Shown piece by piece: positions 31,101 to 41,353 of a stretch of DNA of 64,000 nt (the stretch's first letter is position 1; every line of letters begins with the position of its first letter). The stretch lies in NCBI GenBank assembly GCA_945907045.1, contig CAMDSH010000012.1:1-64000 (forward strand), written 5' to 3'. The DNA comes from Rhizobium sp. Q54. Lineage in GTDB: Bacteria; Pseudomonadota; Alphaproteobacteria; Rhizobiales; Xanthobacteraceae. The notes below the pieces were generated by a model. That model was not told the DNA's origin. It made no database searches and saw only the letters and a program-made list of their open reading frames with translations. The position numbers were made by a program, and so were the translations under genes.

Positions 31101-31311
31101 GCTCAAGGATACTACGGCGGACGACGTCGCCGGCAGCGCGCTGGAAAAACTGCGCGCGCTCGCACTGCGCTTCGAGGATGAAAAGCAAGCCTACGCGTCG
31201 CTCATGCATCCGATGTGGAAGACGCGCTACGGCGACTACGATCACCTCGCGCGCGTGAAGGAATGGTCGCTCAGCGGCGGCGCGGACAGCGACGAGGGAG
31301 GCGGCGAATGA
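28180..31311 (+). CDS. addB: Double-strand break repair protein AddB
   Basis: MASPIPRVFNIPASAPFLPALIAAL; LPTRRACRLARDLFL; C-terminal nuclease YAILDYKTGRIPG; directly before addA. Confidence 0.95.
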   Translation: MASPIPRVFNIPASAPFLPALIAALVEGRLVPGFTARDPLSLTAATLYLPTRRACRLARDLFLDALQGDAAILPRILAIGDVDEDEIAFAEAAMDEFSAGALDLPKAIGGFERRVALAQMVIKWANSPGMRGAAGAPLIASSPAAALALADDLARLMDDMTTRQVPWDKFDGLVPDDLDRYWQLTLRFLKIPRETWPALLKERGAIEPAARRDLLIEAEAKRLGQIDAPVIAAGSTGSMPATAMLLATIAKLPHGAVVLPGLDTNLDEASWETIAGEDTIPAPGHPQFAMHALLKRIGIARGAVETLTPAAAHGRELMVSEALRPAATTEHWHQRLATPAFAKQADAAVASLAVVEAANAEEEALAIAVALRQAYETPDATAALVTPDRALARRVGAALMRWQIQFDDSGGDSLADTSAGVFARLGAEAALGGLAPVGLLALLKHPLLRLGANEGDHAHAIATLERAILRGPRPRPGSGGLGHALASFRAELEKLRRKEASELHRSDPRASLTNTELDAAAALVEKLATALKPLESIGKAPRAFAEIGKHHRDVVASLSIDADGVSAAFSGTAGVRLVAAFDDIELHGKFEVAKADYAELFHAAIADRVVRRPEAADVRIRIFGPLESRLQNIDRMVLGGLAEGVWPPEARSDPWLSRPMRQQLGLDPPERRIGLSAHDFAQALGAKQVILTRAAKIAGAPTVMSRFVQRLAAVAGEKRWREARERGENYLVLARSLDTPASPPKPTARPEPRPPLAARPLALSVTAIEDWLRDPYTIYAKHILRLMPLDAVDTPPGARDRGTVIHEAIGEFTQKFAGKLPANPAGELIALGRKHFAALEDYPEAQAFWWPRFERIANWFAGWELERRENIAALHAEIRGEISIPLGKREFKLSARADRIERRTDGNYAILDYKTGRIPGHDEVKVGFAPQLTLEAAILRAGGFPEIPRGASVSELVYVSLKGDAEGGEEKQVKLKDTTADDVAGSALEKLRALALRFEDEKQAYASLMHPMWKTRYGDYDHLARVKEWSLSGGADSDEGGGE

Positions 31312-34300
31312 GCGCCGCTGTCCCGAAGGAAGTGCTCGCGCGCCAGCACGAGGCCTCCAATCCCGCCGTCTCCGCATGGGTGTCCGCCAACGCCGGCTCC
31401 GGCAAAACTTACGTTCTGGCGCAACGCGTGATCCGCCTGCTGCTCGCCGGCACCAAGCCTGAGAAAATTCTCTGTCTCACGTTCACCAAGGCCGCCGCCG
31501 CCAATATGGCGAACCGCGTATTCGAAACGCTGGCGGCGTGGACCGCGCTCGACGATACGGCGCTCGATAAAGCCATCCGCGCGATGTCGAATGAAAAGGC
31601 GGACGCCGCACATCGCGCGCTGGCGCGGCGGCTGTTCGCACAGGCGCTGGAGACGCCGGGCGGGCTGAAAGTGCAAACCATCCACGCCTTCTGCACCCGG
31701 CTGCTGCATCAGTTTCCGTTCGAAGCCAACGTCGCCGCGCGCTTCGGCGTGCTCGACGAGGCGACCGAGTCGCAAATGCTGGAACAGCTCACGCTGGATG
31801 TGTTGCTGGAAGGGGCGGGAAATCCGGATTCCGCGCTGGGACGCGCGCTTAACATTGCGGTTTCCAGCGCGGCCGATCAGACGTTCCGCGACATCGTCAA
31901 CGAGGCCATCCGCAAGCGCGATGTGCTCAACCAATGGATCGCGCAAGCGGGCAGCGTCGAGGCGGCGATGGCGCAGCTCTCGCGCATGCTGTCTATCGCG
32001 CCCGACGATACGCTCGCGAAAGTCGAAGCGGAGATCGTCGATGGCCCGTTGCTGCCGTCGTCCGATTGGAGCGCCACGGCCAAGATATTTTCCGAAGGCT
32101 CCGCAAACGACCAGAAGCAAAGCGAGCGTTTGACTGCCGCTGCCGCGGCAACGGGCGCCGCGCGCGCTGAACTTTATCTGTCCGTTTTCTTCACCGGCGA
32201 CGAGAAGCCACGCAAATCCATCATCACCGGACCGCTGGCGAAGAAACATTCCGATCTGGCGCAGCGCCTGAGCGACGAGCAACAGCGCACGATCAAGCTC
32301 GCCGAACGCCGCCGCGCCGTCGCCTGCCGCGAGCGCACAGCCGCGCTGCTCACCATCGCGCATGAAGTGATCGCGCGTTACCGCGCCGAGAAAGACCGGC
32401 GCGGGCTGCTCGACTACGACGACCAGATCGACAAGACGCTGGCGCTGATGAACGATGTCGCGGCCGCCTGGGTGCACTACAAACTCGATCTCGGCATCGA
32501 TCATGTGCTGATCGACGAGGCGCAGGACACCAGCCCGAAACAATGGGCGATCATATCAAAGCTGGTGTCGGAATTCACGGCGGGCGCGGGCGCGCGCAAC
32601 TTCAAGCGCTCGATGTTCGCGGTCGGCGATGACAAACAATCCATATTTTCGTTCCAGGGCGCGGCGCCGGAAGCGTTCGCGAACAAGCGCGGCGATTTCA
32701 AGCGCGACTATGAAGCCGGCGGGCTTCCCTTCGAGGCGATCGAGTTCAAGTATTCGTTTCGTTCGTCGCAGATCGTGCTCGACGCGGTCGATACGGTTTT
32801 CAGGCAACCGGCGGCGCATCGCGGCCTGACCGCCGATCCGGCGCCGACCGCGCACACCGCCGTGCGCGACAAGGCGCCGGGCCTCGTCGAAATCTGGCCG
32901 CTAGTCGAACCGGATGAAACGGCCAAGGTCGAAGCCTGGGACACGCCGTTCGACACGACGTCGGAAACAAGCCCGCGCGTGAAACTGGCGGGCAAGATCG
33001 CCGCCAACGTGAAAACATGGATCGCGCGCGGCGACATGGTTGGCGACGGCGGTGCGCGTCATGGCGTGACGCCCGGCGACATTCTCGTTCTCGTGAGGCA
33101 ACGGGGTCCGCTGTTCGAGGCGATCATCCGCGCGCTCAAGAACGCGCAAATTCCCGTGGCCGGCGCCGACCGGCTAGTGCTCACCGAACACATCGCGGTG
33201 ATGGATTTGATGGCGCTCGCGGACGCATTACTGCTGCCGGGCGATGATCTTGCGCTGGCGACCGTGCTCAAGAGTCCGCTGTTCGGCCTCAACGACGATC
33301 ATCTTTTCAAGCTGGCGTGGAATCGCAAAACCTCGCTGCGCGATTCATTAATCGCAAAGGCGGGCGACGACCCGCTGTTCGCGCAGGCCGCCGTGCGACT
33401 CGAACGCATGAACGAAGCCGCGCGTCGCGAAACGCCGTTCGCCTTCTATGCGGGAGTGCTCGGCGCGGAAGAAGGCCGCAAGCGTTTTCTGGCGCGGCTC
33501 GGCTTTGAAGCCGCCGACGTGCTCGATGAATTCCTCAACCTCGCGCTCGACTACGAGCGCCGCATGACGCCCTCGCTGCAGGGCTTTGTCGCCTGGCTGC
33601 GCAGCGTGAATTCGCAGATCAAGCGCGACATGGAAATTACGCGCGACGAAGTGCGGGTGATGACGGTGCATGGCGCCAAGGGACTGGAAGCGCCGGTCGT
33701 GATCCTCGCCGACACCACCGCGCCGCCAAGCGGGCCGTCGCAACGCAAACCAAGACTGCTGGAATTACCCGCTGTGGATGCGCCGCCGGATACGCCGAAC
33801 CGCTTCGTGTGGTCGGCGCGCAAGGATGACGATGTCGCGGTCATCGCCACTGCGCGTGAGGCCGCCGCGCAAGCTTCCGAAGATGAATACCGCCGCCTGC
33901 TTTACGTCGCGATGACGCGCGCCGCCGACCGGCTGGTGATCTGCGGCGCGGTTGGCGCGCGCGGCAAGCCGGATGGCTGCTGGTATGATCTGATGTTCGC
34001 GGCGCTCGAGCCGGCGTCCGTCAAGGAACCCGCAGACGACAAAGACGGCGAAGTCTGGCGTTTCCGCAAAGGGCCGCCGGACACGGAAAAATCCGCCGGA
34101 ACAAAAGCTGCGGCGGCAGTAGCCGTCAAGCAACCGGACTGGCTGCGGCAAATCGTAAAGCCGGAAATGCCATCGTTCGTGACGATGGCGCCGTCGAGCG
34201 CCCACGACGACGATAAGTTTTCACCAAAGAAAGCCGAAGGCGCGCGCGAGCGGAAAGAAGCGCTGGCGCGTGGAACGCTCATTCACCGGCTGCTGCAATC

Positions 34301-34781
34301 GCTGCCCGAAATTACATCCGACCGCCGTGCCGGGGCCGCGCAACGTTATCTCGCACGCAACGCAACCGAATTCACCGCTGAGCAAACCAAATCGATGACC
34401 GCGCAAGTCCTCGCGCTGTTGAACGATGCCCGCTTCGCCCCGCTGTTCGCTGCGGGAAGCCGCGCCGAGGTGCCGATCGTCGGCCGCCTCGCGCGTACGG
34501 GCCTGCCAACCATTCTGGTGTCCGGCCAGGTCGACCGTCTTATCGTGACCGGAACGGAAATCCTGATCGCCGACTACAAGACGAATCGCCCCGCGCCGCG
34601 CAAGACCGAAGACGTGCCCACGGGCTACGTGCGGCAGCTCGCGCTGTACCGCGCCGTGCTGGCGAAATTATTTCCCAAGCACACCCTGCGCGCGGTGCTC
34701 GTTTGGACCGATGTACCTGATTTAATGGAGATTTCAGCCGCCGCGCTGGATGCCGCGATGACGCAGGTCACCAGCGCGTGA
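31308..34781 (+). CDS. addA: Double-strand break repair helicase AddA
   Basis: UvrD-like ANAGSGKTYVLAQRVIRLLL, LTFTKAAAANMANRV, IDEAQDTSPKQW, VGDDKQSIFSFQGA, TVHGAKGLEAPVV; nuclease ILIADYKTNR. Confidence 0.97.
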   Translation: MSAAVPKEVLARQHEASNPAVSAWVSANAGSGKTYVLAQRVIRLLLAGTKPEKILCLTFTKAAAANMANRVFETLAAWTALDDTALDKAIRAMSNEKADAAHRALARRLFAQALETPGGLKVQTIHAFCTRLLHQFPFEANVAARFGVLDEATESQMLEQLTLDVLLEGAGNPDSALGRALNIAVSSAADQTFRDIVNEAIRKRDVLNQWIAQAGSVEAAMAQLSRMLSIAPDDTLAKVEAEIVDGPLLPSSDWSATAKIFSEGSANDQKQSERLTAAAAATGAARAELYLSVFFTGDEKPRKSIITGPLAKKHSDLAQRLSDEQQRTIKLAERRRAVACRERTAALLTIAHEVIARYRAEKDRRGLLDYDDQIDKTLALMNDVAAAWVHYKLDLGIDHVLIDEAQDTSPKQWAIISKLVSEFTAGAGARNFKRSMFAVGDDKQSIFSFQGAAPEAFANKRGDFKRDYEAGGLPFEAIEFKYSFRSSQIVLDAVDTVFRQPAAHRGLTADPAPTAHTAVRDKAPGLVEIWPLVEPDETAKVEAWDTPFDTTSETSPRVKLAGKIAANVKTWIARGDMVGDGGARHGVTPGDILVLVRQRGPLFEAIIRALKNAQIPVAGADRLVLTEHIAVMDLMALADALLLPGDDLALATVLKSPLFGLNDDHLFKLAWNRKTSLRDSLIAKAGDDPLFAQAAVRLERMNEAARRETPFAFYAGVLGAEEGRKRFLARLGFEAADVLDEFLNLALDYERRMTPSLQGFVAWLRSVNSQIKRDMEITRDEVRVMTVHGAKGLEAPVVILADTTAPPSGPSQRKPRLLELPAVDAPPDTPNRFVWSARKDDDVAVIATAREAAAQASEDEYRRLLYVAMTRAADRLVICGAVGARGKPDGCWYDLMFAALEPASVKEPADDKDGEVWRFRKGPPDTEKSAGTKAAAAVAVKQPDWLRQIVKPEMPSFVTMAPSSAHDDDKFSPKKAEGARERKEALARGTLIHRLLQSLPEITSDRRAGAAQRYLARNATEFTAEQTKSMTAQVLALLNDARFAPLFAAGSRAEVPIVGRLARTGLPTILVSGQVDRLIVTGTEILIADYKTNRPAPRKTEDVPTGYVRQLALYRAVLAKLFPKHTLRAVLVWTDVPDLMEISAAALDAAMTQVTSA

Positions 34782-34870
34782 GAGCGCCTTGACGGTCCGG
34801 GGTCGCGTTCATAGGTTCTGCCCTCCACTGGCGCTGCGAGTCGCGCCGTTTCCACGAACAGAGGTGTTTC

Positions 34871-35191
34871 ATGGCCGTCGGCAAGGTTTCTGACGCGAGC
34901 TTCGAACTGGACGTGCTCAAATCGAGCGGGCCGGTGGTAGTCGATTTTTGGGCCGAATGGTGCGGCCCGTGCAAGCAGATCGCGCCGGCGCTGGAAGAAA
35001 TCGCGGGCGCCATGGGCGACAAGGTGAAGATCGTCAAGCTCAACGTCGACGAGAATCCCGGCACCGCGGCGAAATACGGCATCATGTCGATCCCGACGCT
35101 GATGCTGTTCAAGAACGGCGAGGTCGCCTCGCGCCAGGTCGGCTCCGCGCCGAAGCAGAAGCTGCAGCAGTGGATCAGCGGCGCTGTGTGA
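34871..35191 (+). CDS. trxA: Thioredoxin
   Basis: [40 protein letters not shown]. Confidence 0.98.
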   Translation: MAVGKVSDASFELDVLKSSGPVVVDFWAEWCGPCKQIAPALEEIAGAMGDKVKIVKLNVDENPGTAAKYGIMSIPTLMLFKNGEVASRQVGSAPKQKLQQWISGAV

Positions 35192-35215
35192 CCCCGCCGG
35201 CACTGGAAGATTTTC

Positions 35216-35248
35216 AACGGCCGGCCTCATCGCCGGCCGTTTTATTTT
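35216..35248. terminator. Terminator between trxA and folC
   Basis: AACGGCCGGC-ctcatc-GCCGGCCGTT then TTATTTT. Confidence 0.8.
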
Positions 35249-35256
35249 GGGCGATG

Positions 35257-36576
35257 CTAGAGCGGCGGCGTTCCGTTCTGCGCCAGCACTTCACCGGCCA
35301 GATAGAGCGAGCCGGTGATGAGAATGCGCGGCGGCGGATCGAGATCGAGCTTGGCCGCCGCGATGAGCGCGTCCTTGAGATTGTCGCGGCTGGTAGCGCC
35401 AAGCCCGATGGCGCGCGCGGTCCCGGCGACAGTCTCCGCCGGCAAGCCCTTGTCCTGATGCGGCACCGGCACCGCGATCACGCGGCGCGCAAGGCCAGAA
35501 AAATTCCGCAGGAAACTTTCGCTGTCCTTGGTCGACAGCATTCCGACGATCAGCACCAGCGGGCGCGACACGCGCTCTTCCAGATCGGCCAACGCCGCCG
35601 CGACCGCGCGTCCGCCTTCCGGATTATGCCCGCCGTCAAGCCACAGCTCGCTGCCTTTTGGTGCAAGTTCGACCAGGCTTCCATGCGTAAGCCGCTGCAG
35701 ACGCGCCGGCCAGTCGGCCTTGACGATTCCGGTCTCGAACGCAGCCTGCGGAATTTTGAACTGCTTGATCGCGCGTAACGTCGCGATAGCGAGCCCGGCG
35801 TTCTCGAACTGATGGCGGCCGTAAAGTTTCGGCGCCGGCAGATCGAGCAGGCCCGCCTCGTCCTGATAGACCAGCCGCCCGCGCTCTTCCGTCGCGGTCC
35901 AATGCTCGCCCGCAACGCTTATGGGCGCTTCCAGCCGCGCGGCCCTGCGCTCGATCACGCTGAGCGCGTCGCGATGCTGCGCGGCGACAATGACGGGCAC
36001 GCTTTTTTTGATAATGCCGGCTTTTTCCGTGGCGATCTGGTCGATGCTGCCGCCGAGATATTCGGTGTGGTCGAGCGCAATCGGCGTAATCACAGTGGCA
36101 AGCGGGCGCTCAATTACGTTGGTGGCGTCGAGCCGCCCGCCCATGCCAACTTCGAGCAGCAGCACATCGGCGGGATGGCGCGCGAACAGCACAAGGCCGA
36201 CGGCGGTGGTGATTTCGAACACCGTGATCGGCGCTCCGGCATTGGCGCGCTCACACTCTTCCAGCGTGCGCGCCAATTCGGCATCCGTCACCAGCTCGCC
36301 GCCATTCGGACCGGCCAACCGGAAACGCTCGTTGAAGCGCACCAGATGCGGCGAGGTGTAAACGTGCACGCGCTTGCCGGCGGCTTCGAGCATCGCGCGC
36401 AGGAACGCGATAGTCGAACCCTTACCATTGGTGCCTGCGACATGGATGACCGGCGGCAATTGCCGTTCCGGATGTCCGAGCGCATCGAGAATGCGCAACA
36501 CCCGGTCGAGCGAGAGATCGATGAGTTTGGGATGCAGCGCGGTCAGCCGCGCGACGATGGCATCGACGGACGTCAT
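35257..36576 (-). CDS. folC: Folylpolyglutamate synthase / dihydrofolate synthase
   Basis: VIHVAGTNGKGSTIAFLRAMLEAAGKRVHVYTSPHLVRFNERF; EVGMGGRLDATNVI; LDGGHNPEGG. Confidence 0.96.
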   Translation of the reverse strand: MTSVDAIVARLTALHPKLIDLSLDRVLRILDALGHPERQLPPVIHVAGTNGKGSTIAFLRAMLEAAGKRVHVYTSPHLVRFNERFRLAGPNGGELVTDAELARTLEECERANAGAPITVFEITTAVGLVLFARHPADVLLLEVGMGGRLDATNVIERPLATVITPIALDHTEYLGGSIDQIATEKAGIIKKSVPVIVAAQHRDALSVIERRAARLEAPISVAGEHWTATEERGRLVYQDEAGLLDLPAPKLYGRHQFENAGLAIATLRAIKQFKIPQAAFETGIVKADWPARLQRLTHGSLVELAPKGSELWLDGGHNPEGGRAVAAALADLEERVSRPLVLIVGMLSTKDSESFLRNFSGLARRVIAVPVPHQDKGLPAETVAGTARAIGLGATSRDNLKDALIAAAKLDLDPPPRILITGSLYLAGEVLAQNGTPPL

Positions 36577-36583
36577 CGCAACG

Positions 36584-37471
36584 TCACGCGTGCGCCGGGA
36601 CCGGCAATTTGGTCTGCGGCTTCGGCGCCTTGGTCAGCAGCCGGCACAATTCGGCGAGCGTGCCGCGCAATTTGTGGCGATGGACCACCATGTCCACCAT
36701 GCCGTGCTTCTCCAGATATTCGGCGCGCTGAAACCCTTCCGGCAATTTCTCGCGGATGGTCTGCTCAATGACGCGCGGTCCGGCGAAGCCGACAAGCGCG
36801 CCCGGCTCCGCGATGTGCACGTCGCCGAGCATGGCGTAGGACGCGGTGACGCCGCCGGTGGTCGGATTGGTGAGCACGACGATGTAGGGCTTCTTCGCTT
36901 CGCGCAGCATCTGCACCGCGACGGTGGTGCGCGGCAATTGCATCAGCGAGAGGATGCCTTCCTGCATGCGCGCGCCGCCCGAAGCCGCGAAAATAATGAA
37001 CGGCGTCTTGCGCGCGGCGGCGGTTTGCAAGCCGACGATCACAGCTTCTGCCGCCGCCATGCCGAGCGAGCCGCCCATGAAATCGAAATCCTGCACGCCG
37101 GCAGTGACGGGCAAACCTTCGAGCTTGCCGAAGCCGATCTTCACCGCGTCCTGCATGCCGGTTTTGGCGCGCGCGTCCTTCAGGCGGTCGGCGTAGCGGC
37201 GCTCGTCGCGAAACTTGAGCGGATCGATCTGCACTTCCGGCAGCGCGATGTCCTCGAACTCGCCGCTGTCGAACAGCGATTTGAGCCGCACCGAAGCGCT
37301 GATGCGCATGTGATAATTGGAGCTCGGGATGACGAACTGGTTGCTCTCTACGTCTTTATAAAAGACGAGCTGGCCGGTTTCCGGACACTTGATCCAGAGA
37401 TTTTCCGGCGTTTCGCGGCGGCTCAGGATGCTGCGAATCTTCGGCCGGACGACGTTGGAGATCCAGTTCAT
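36584..37471 (-). CDS. accD: Acetyl-CoA carboxylase carboxyltransferase subunit beta
   Basis: [12 protein letters not shown]...[17 protein letters not shown]...[17 protein letters not shown]...[15 protein letters not shown]. Confidence 0.96.
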   Translation of the reverse strand: MNWISNVVRPKIRSILSRRETPENLWIKCPETGQLVFYKDVESNQFVIPSSNYHMRISASVRLKSLFDSGEFEDIALPEVQIDPLKFRDERRYADRLKDARAKTGMQDAVKIGFGKLEGLPVTAGVQDFDFMGGSLGMAAAEAVIVGLQTAAARKTPFIIFAASGGARMQEGILSLMQLPRTTVAVQMLREAKKPYIVVLTNPTTGGVTASYAMLGDVHIAEPGALVGFAGPRVIEQTIREKLPEGFQRAEYLEKHGMVDMVVHRHKLRGTLAELCRLLTKAPKPQTKLPVPAHA

Positions 37472-37485
37472 GATTTTCCCGGAGC

Positions 37486-37603
37486 TGTCATGCCCTGCGC
37501 AGGCGGGGCATCCAGTAGTCACAAAGATAAGTAATCATCATCTAACGTGCCACAATGAATATTTCGTGGCTACTGGATCGCCCGGTCAAGCCGCGCGATG
37601 ACA
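37486..37603. repeat. Long imperfect inverted repeat (REP-like) upstream of accD
   Basis: TGTCAT...CATCCAGTAG ... CTACTGGAT...ATGACA arms. Confidence 0.65.
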
Positions 37604-37616
37604 CACATTAACGTAA

Positions 37617-38456
37617 CTATTCCGCCGCGACCCGGCGGGCCAAACGCACGCCCTCGGCCAGTGACGCCACCAAATCGGTGACGGCCTTCACAGTTCCGGC
37701 CGTGGCCTTGTTGTCCTTGTCGAGGCTGGAGCGCAAGGCATCGACCAGCGCCGAGCCGACCACAACCGCATCGGCGCCTGCGGCGATGCCGCGCGCCTGT
37801 TCTGCCGTTCGCACGCCGAAGCCGACGGCAACCGGCAATTTCGTGTGCCGCTTGATGCGCGCCACGGCGGAAGAGACCTTGTCAGCCTGCGGCGTCGCGG
37901 CGCCGGTGATGCCGGTGATGGAGACGTAATATACAAAGCCCGATGTGTTCATGAGCACGGCGGGTAGCCGCTTGTCGTCGGTCGTCGGCGTCGCCAGCCG
38001 GATGAAATTCAATCCGGCTTTCAGCGCGGGGAGGCAAAGCTCCTCATCCTCTTCCGGCGGCAGATCGACGACGATCAATCCATCGACGCCCGCTGCCTTA
38101 GCATCGACAAGAAATTTATCGACGCCGTAAGTGTAAATCGGATTGTAATAACCCATCAGCACGATCGGCGTATCGCTTTCGCCTTTGCGGAAATCGCGCA
38201 CCAGCGCCAGCGTTTTCTTCAACGTCGCGCCCGCCTTGAGCGCGCGCAATCCCGCGGCCTGGATCGCAGGACCATCCGCCATCGGATCGGTGAACGGCAT
38301 GCCGAGTTCGATCACGTCGGCGCCCGCTTTCGGCAGCGCCTTGGCGATGGCCAATGAAGTCTCGTGATCGGGATCGCCCGCCATGAGGAACGTCACCAGC
38401 CCGGCGCGGCCTTGCTTGTTCAGTTCGGAAAACCGTTTGTCGATGCGCGTGGTCAT
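37617..38456 (-). CDS. trpA: Tryptophan synthase alpha subunit
   Basis: [43 protein letters not shown]. Confidence 0.97.
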   Translation of the reverse strand: MTTRIDKRFSELNKQGRAGLVTFLMAGDPDHETSLAIAKALPKAGADVIELGMPFTDPMADGPAIQAAGLRALKAGATLKKTLALVRDFRKGESDTPIVLMGYYNPIYTYGVDKFLVDAKAAGVDGLIVVDLPPEEDEELCLPALKAGLNFIRLATPTTDDKRLPAVLMNTSGFVYYVSITGITGAATPQADKVSSAVARIKRHTKLPVAVGFGVRTAEQARGIAAGADAVVVGSALVDALRSSLDKDNKATAGTVKAVTDLVASLAEGVRLARRVAAE

Positions 38457-38460
38457 GAAA

Positions 38461-38682
38461 TCAGTTCAGCCGGTTTTGTTTTTGTTTCTCTTCACGCATC
38501 GCGGCCATGCGCACGTTGATGGTGCCGAGCATGATGCCAACGAAAGAAAAAATGAAGTAAATCCATTCCTTCCGCTCCAGCGCCGGGCCAACCGGAAACA
38601 TCCGCTCGCGCAAAATATAAATGATGTAGCCGGTGGACAGGACGATCAGAATCCAGCCGATGAGCTTTTGCCGGCCGATCAA
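38461..38682 (-). CDS. Small two-TM membrane protein between trpB and trpA (73 aa, TTG start)
   Basis: (M)[76 protein letters not shown] overlap with the trpB stop. Confidence 0.65.
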   Translation of the reverse strand: MIGRQKLIGWILIVLSTGYIIYILRERMFPVGPALERKEWIYFIFSFVGIMLGTINVRMAAMREEKQKQNRLN

Positions 38683-39893
38683 AGCTTGCCCCCGAGATGC
38701 TCCGCGACGGTTGCGAGATCCTTGTCGCCGCGGCCGGAGAGATTGACCACCATCAAGTGATCCTTCGGCTTTTTCGGCGCGATATCGAGCACCTTGGCGA
38801 GCGCATGCGCCGGCTCCAGCGCCGGGATGATGCCTTCCAGCTTCGAACACAGCTTGAACGCATGCAGCGCCTCGTCGTCGGTGGCGGAAAGGAAATTCAC
38901 CCGGCCCATGTCGTTGAGCCACGCATGCTCCGGGCCGATGCCGGGATAATCGAGACCCGCCGAGATCGAATGCGCGTCCTTGATCTGTCCGTCGTCATCC
39001 ATCAGCAAATAGGTGCGATTGCCATGCAGCACGCCGGGCCGTCCGCCCGCGATCGACGCCGCGTGCAATCCGGTGAGCCCGTGGCCCGCGGCTTCCACGC
39101 CGTAAATTTCCACCGAGCGGTCGTCGAGGAACGGATGGAAGAGCCCCATCGCATTCGAGCCGCCGCCGATGCAGGCGATGAGCGAATCCGGCAGGCGGCC
39201 TTCGGCTTCCTGCATCTGCTCGCGTGTCTCGCGACCGATGATCGACTGGAAATCGCGCACCATCATCGGATAGGGGTGCGGACCCGCCACCGTGCCAATG
39301 CAATAGAAAGTGTCGGCGACGTTGGTCACCCAGTCGCGCAGCGCTTCGTTCATCGCGTCTTTCAGCGTCTTGGTGCCGGATTGCACGGGCCGTACTTCTG
39401 CGCCGAGCATTTTCATGCGGAAGACGTTCGGCTTCTGCCGCTCGACATCGACCGCGCCCATGTAGACGATGCACTCAAGCCCGAAGCGCGCGCATAGCGT
39501 GGCGGTGGCGACGCCGTGCATCCCGGCGCCGGTCTCGGCGATGATGCGTTTCTTTCCCATGCGGCGCGCGACCATGATCTGGCCGAGCACGTTGTTCACC
39601 TTGTGCGCGCCGGTGTGGTTGAGCTCCTCGCGCTTGAAGTAGATTTTCGCGCCGCCACAGTGTTCCGTAAATCGCTCGGCAAAATACAGCGGCGACGGAC
39701 GGCCGACGTAATGCGTGAGATAGCCGTCCATTTCCTTTTGAAACGCCGGATCGGCCTTCGCCTGCGCGTAGGCTTTCTCAAGTTCGAGCACCAGCGGCAT
39801 CAGCGTCTCGGCGACGAAGCGGCCGCCATAGATGCCGAAATGCCCGCGCTCGTCAGGGCCGGTGCGGAACGAATTGGGCTGCTGCACGCTCAT
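38679..39893 (-). CDS. trpB: Tryptophan synthase beta subunit
   Basis: [57 protein letters not shown]. Confidence 0.98.
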   Translation of the reverse strand: MSVQQPNSFRTGPDERGHFGIYGGRFVAETLMPLVLELEKAYAQAKADPAFQKEMDGYLTHYVGRPSPLYFAERFTEHCGGAKIYFKREELNHTGAHKVNNVLGQIMVARRMGKKRIIAETGAGMHGVATATLCARFGLECIVYMGAVDVERQKPNVFRMKMLGAEVRPVQSGTKTLKDAMNEALRDWVTNVADTFYCIGTVAGPHPYPMMVRDFQSIIGRETREQMQEAEGRLPDSLIACIGGGSNAMGLFHPFLDDRSVEIYGVEAAGHGLTGLHAASIAGGRPGVLHGNRTYLLMDDDGQIKDAHSISAGLDYPGIGPEHAWLNDMGRVNFLSATDDEALHAFKLCSKLEGIIPALEPAHALAKVLDIAPKKPKDHLMVVNLSGRGDKDLATVAEHLGGKL

Positions 39894-40567
39894 GCGCGGC
39901 TCATGATCTTTTGCGCGAGCTGGCTTTCCGCCGCGCGAGCGGCGCGAACGAATTCACGAATTTTATCGATATCCTTCTCGCCCGGAGCGCGCTCGACGCC
40001 GGAGGACACATCGACGCCCGGCGCGCGCGTAATGGAAAGCGCCTCGGCGACATTTTCCGCGTCCAGCCCGCCCGAAAGCATGAAGGGAACGCCCGGATCG
40101 ACGCCCTTGAGCAGCGTCCAGTCGAACGGCGTGCCAAGGCCGCCCGGACGCGTTGCCTCGCGCGGCGGCCGCGCATCGAAGATCAGCCGCTCGGCGACAT
40201 TCGCGTAAAGCCGGATCGGCGAGAGGTCGGCGCGCACTGCGATGGGCAGCGCCTTCATGACCGGAAGTCCGAAACGCGTACGCACGACCACCACGCGCTC
40301 CGGCGTCTCCGTGCCGTGCAATTGCAGCATGTCGGGCTTAAGCGCCGCGACGATATCGGCCAGCATCTCGTCGCTGGCGTTGACGGTGAGCGCCACCTTG
40401 CCGGCGCGGCCTTTCACGCGCGCGCCCAGCGTGCGCGCGGCCTCAAGGCCGAGATTGCGCGGCGACGGTTCGAAGAACACGAAGCCGACGAGATCGGCGC
40501 CCGCGTCCAGCGCCACGTCGAGCGCATCGGGGGTCTTCAACCCGCAGATTTTGACCGAAAGCGGCAT
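39890..40567 (-). CDS. trpF: Phosphoribosylanthranilate isomerase
   Basis: [55 protein letters not shown]. Confidence 0.96.
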   Translation of the reverse strand: MPLSVKICGLKTPDALDVALDAGADLVGFVFFEPSPRNLGLEAARTLGARVKGRAGKVALTVNASDEMLADIVAALKPDMLQLHGTETPERVVVVRTRFGLPVMKALPIAVRADLSPIRLYANVAERLIFDARPPREATRPGGLGTPFDWTLLKGVDPGVPFMLSGGLDAENVAEALSITRAPGVDVSSGVERAPGEKDIDKIREFVRAARAAESQLAQKIMSRA

Positions 40568-40621
40568 GTTTTTCCTTAGGCGTCGCGGGGTTCTACCCCG
40601 CCCGGCGCGATTTGTCTGCCC

Positions 40622-40999
40622 TCAGGCCACCGGAGGCGGCATCACCAGCGGCGGCGGAGGCTCGGCCCGCGCCGGCAGGGCCGCCTGCTCAGGCGTTCCG
40701 AAGCGGCGGCGAATGCCGTCGAGTTCGCCGTGCAGCTCGCGCGTCTCGGTTTCGAGTTTGCGCACCGCACGCCGCCATTTGCCCTGGCGGAGCCAGGCTG
40801 CAACGCCGCCTATCAGCACGCCGAGGATCAGCGCCGCAAAAATAACCACGAACAGCGGCAGCGCCGCGGCATATGCCGGTTGCGCACTGTCGAACGGATC
40901 GAACGAGACCGTGATGGTCTGCCGGTTCGCCACCGCGAAGGTGACGATGAGGATAGCGAGCGGGATGAGAATGAGAGCCGTGACGATCTTGCGGATCAT
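40622..40999 (-). CDS. LapA/DUF1049-type inner membrane protein
   Basis: MIRKIVTALILIPLAILIVTFAVANRQTITVSFDPF...LPLFVVIFAALILGVLIGGVAAWLRQGKWRR. Confidence 0.85.
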   Translation of the reverse strand: MIRKIVTALILIPLAILIVTFAVANRQTITVSFDPFDSAQPAYAAALPLFVVIFAALILGVLIGGVAAWLRQGKWRRAVRKLETETRELHGELDGIRRRFGTPEQAALPARAEPPPPLVMPPPVA

Positions 41000-41041
41000 G
41001 CCGTGGCTCCTCGGCGGCGCGTGGCGTAACAGGCTCTCTGT

Positions 41042-41338
41042 TTAGAGAGCGCCGTTCTTGTTCAGCCGCTCGCGCATTTCCTTGCCGGTCTTGAAGAACG
41101 GCACGGACTTTTGCTCGACCGAAACGTGCGCGCCTGTGCGCGGATTGCGGCCCGTGCGGGCCGGGCGATTTTTCACCGAGAAGGCGCCGAAGCCGCGCAA
41201 CTCAACGCGGTCGCCCTTCGCCATCGCGCTGGTGATCTCGCCGAGGATTGCGTTGACGATGTTTTCGACGTCGCGTTGGTAAAGATGCGGGTTCTGTGCG
41301 GCGATGCGCTGAACAAGCTCGGATTTGATCATTGGCAT
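41042..41338 (-). CDS. ihfB: Integration host factor subunit beta
   Basis: [67 protein letters not shown]. Confidence 0.97.
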   Translation of the reverse strand: MPMIKSELVQRIAAQNPHLYQRDVENIVNAILGEITSAMAKGDRVELRGFGAFSVKNRPARTGRNPRTGAHVSVEQKSVPFFKTGKEMRERLNKNGAL

Positions 41339-41353
41339 TGGCCGCCCGCTTTC

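Noticed and set aside
31242-32543. 433-aa minus-strand ORF opposite addA
   Set aside because: Antisense shadow ORF in a high-GC genome
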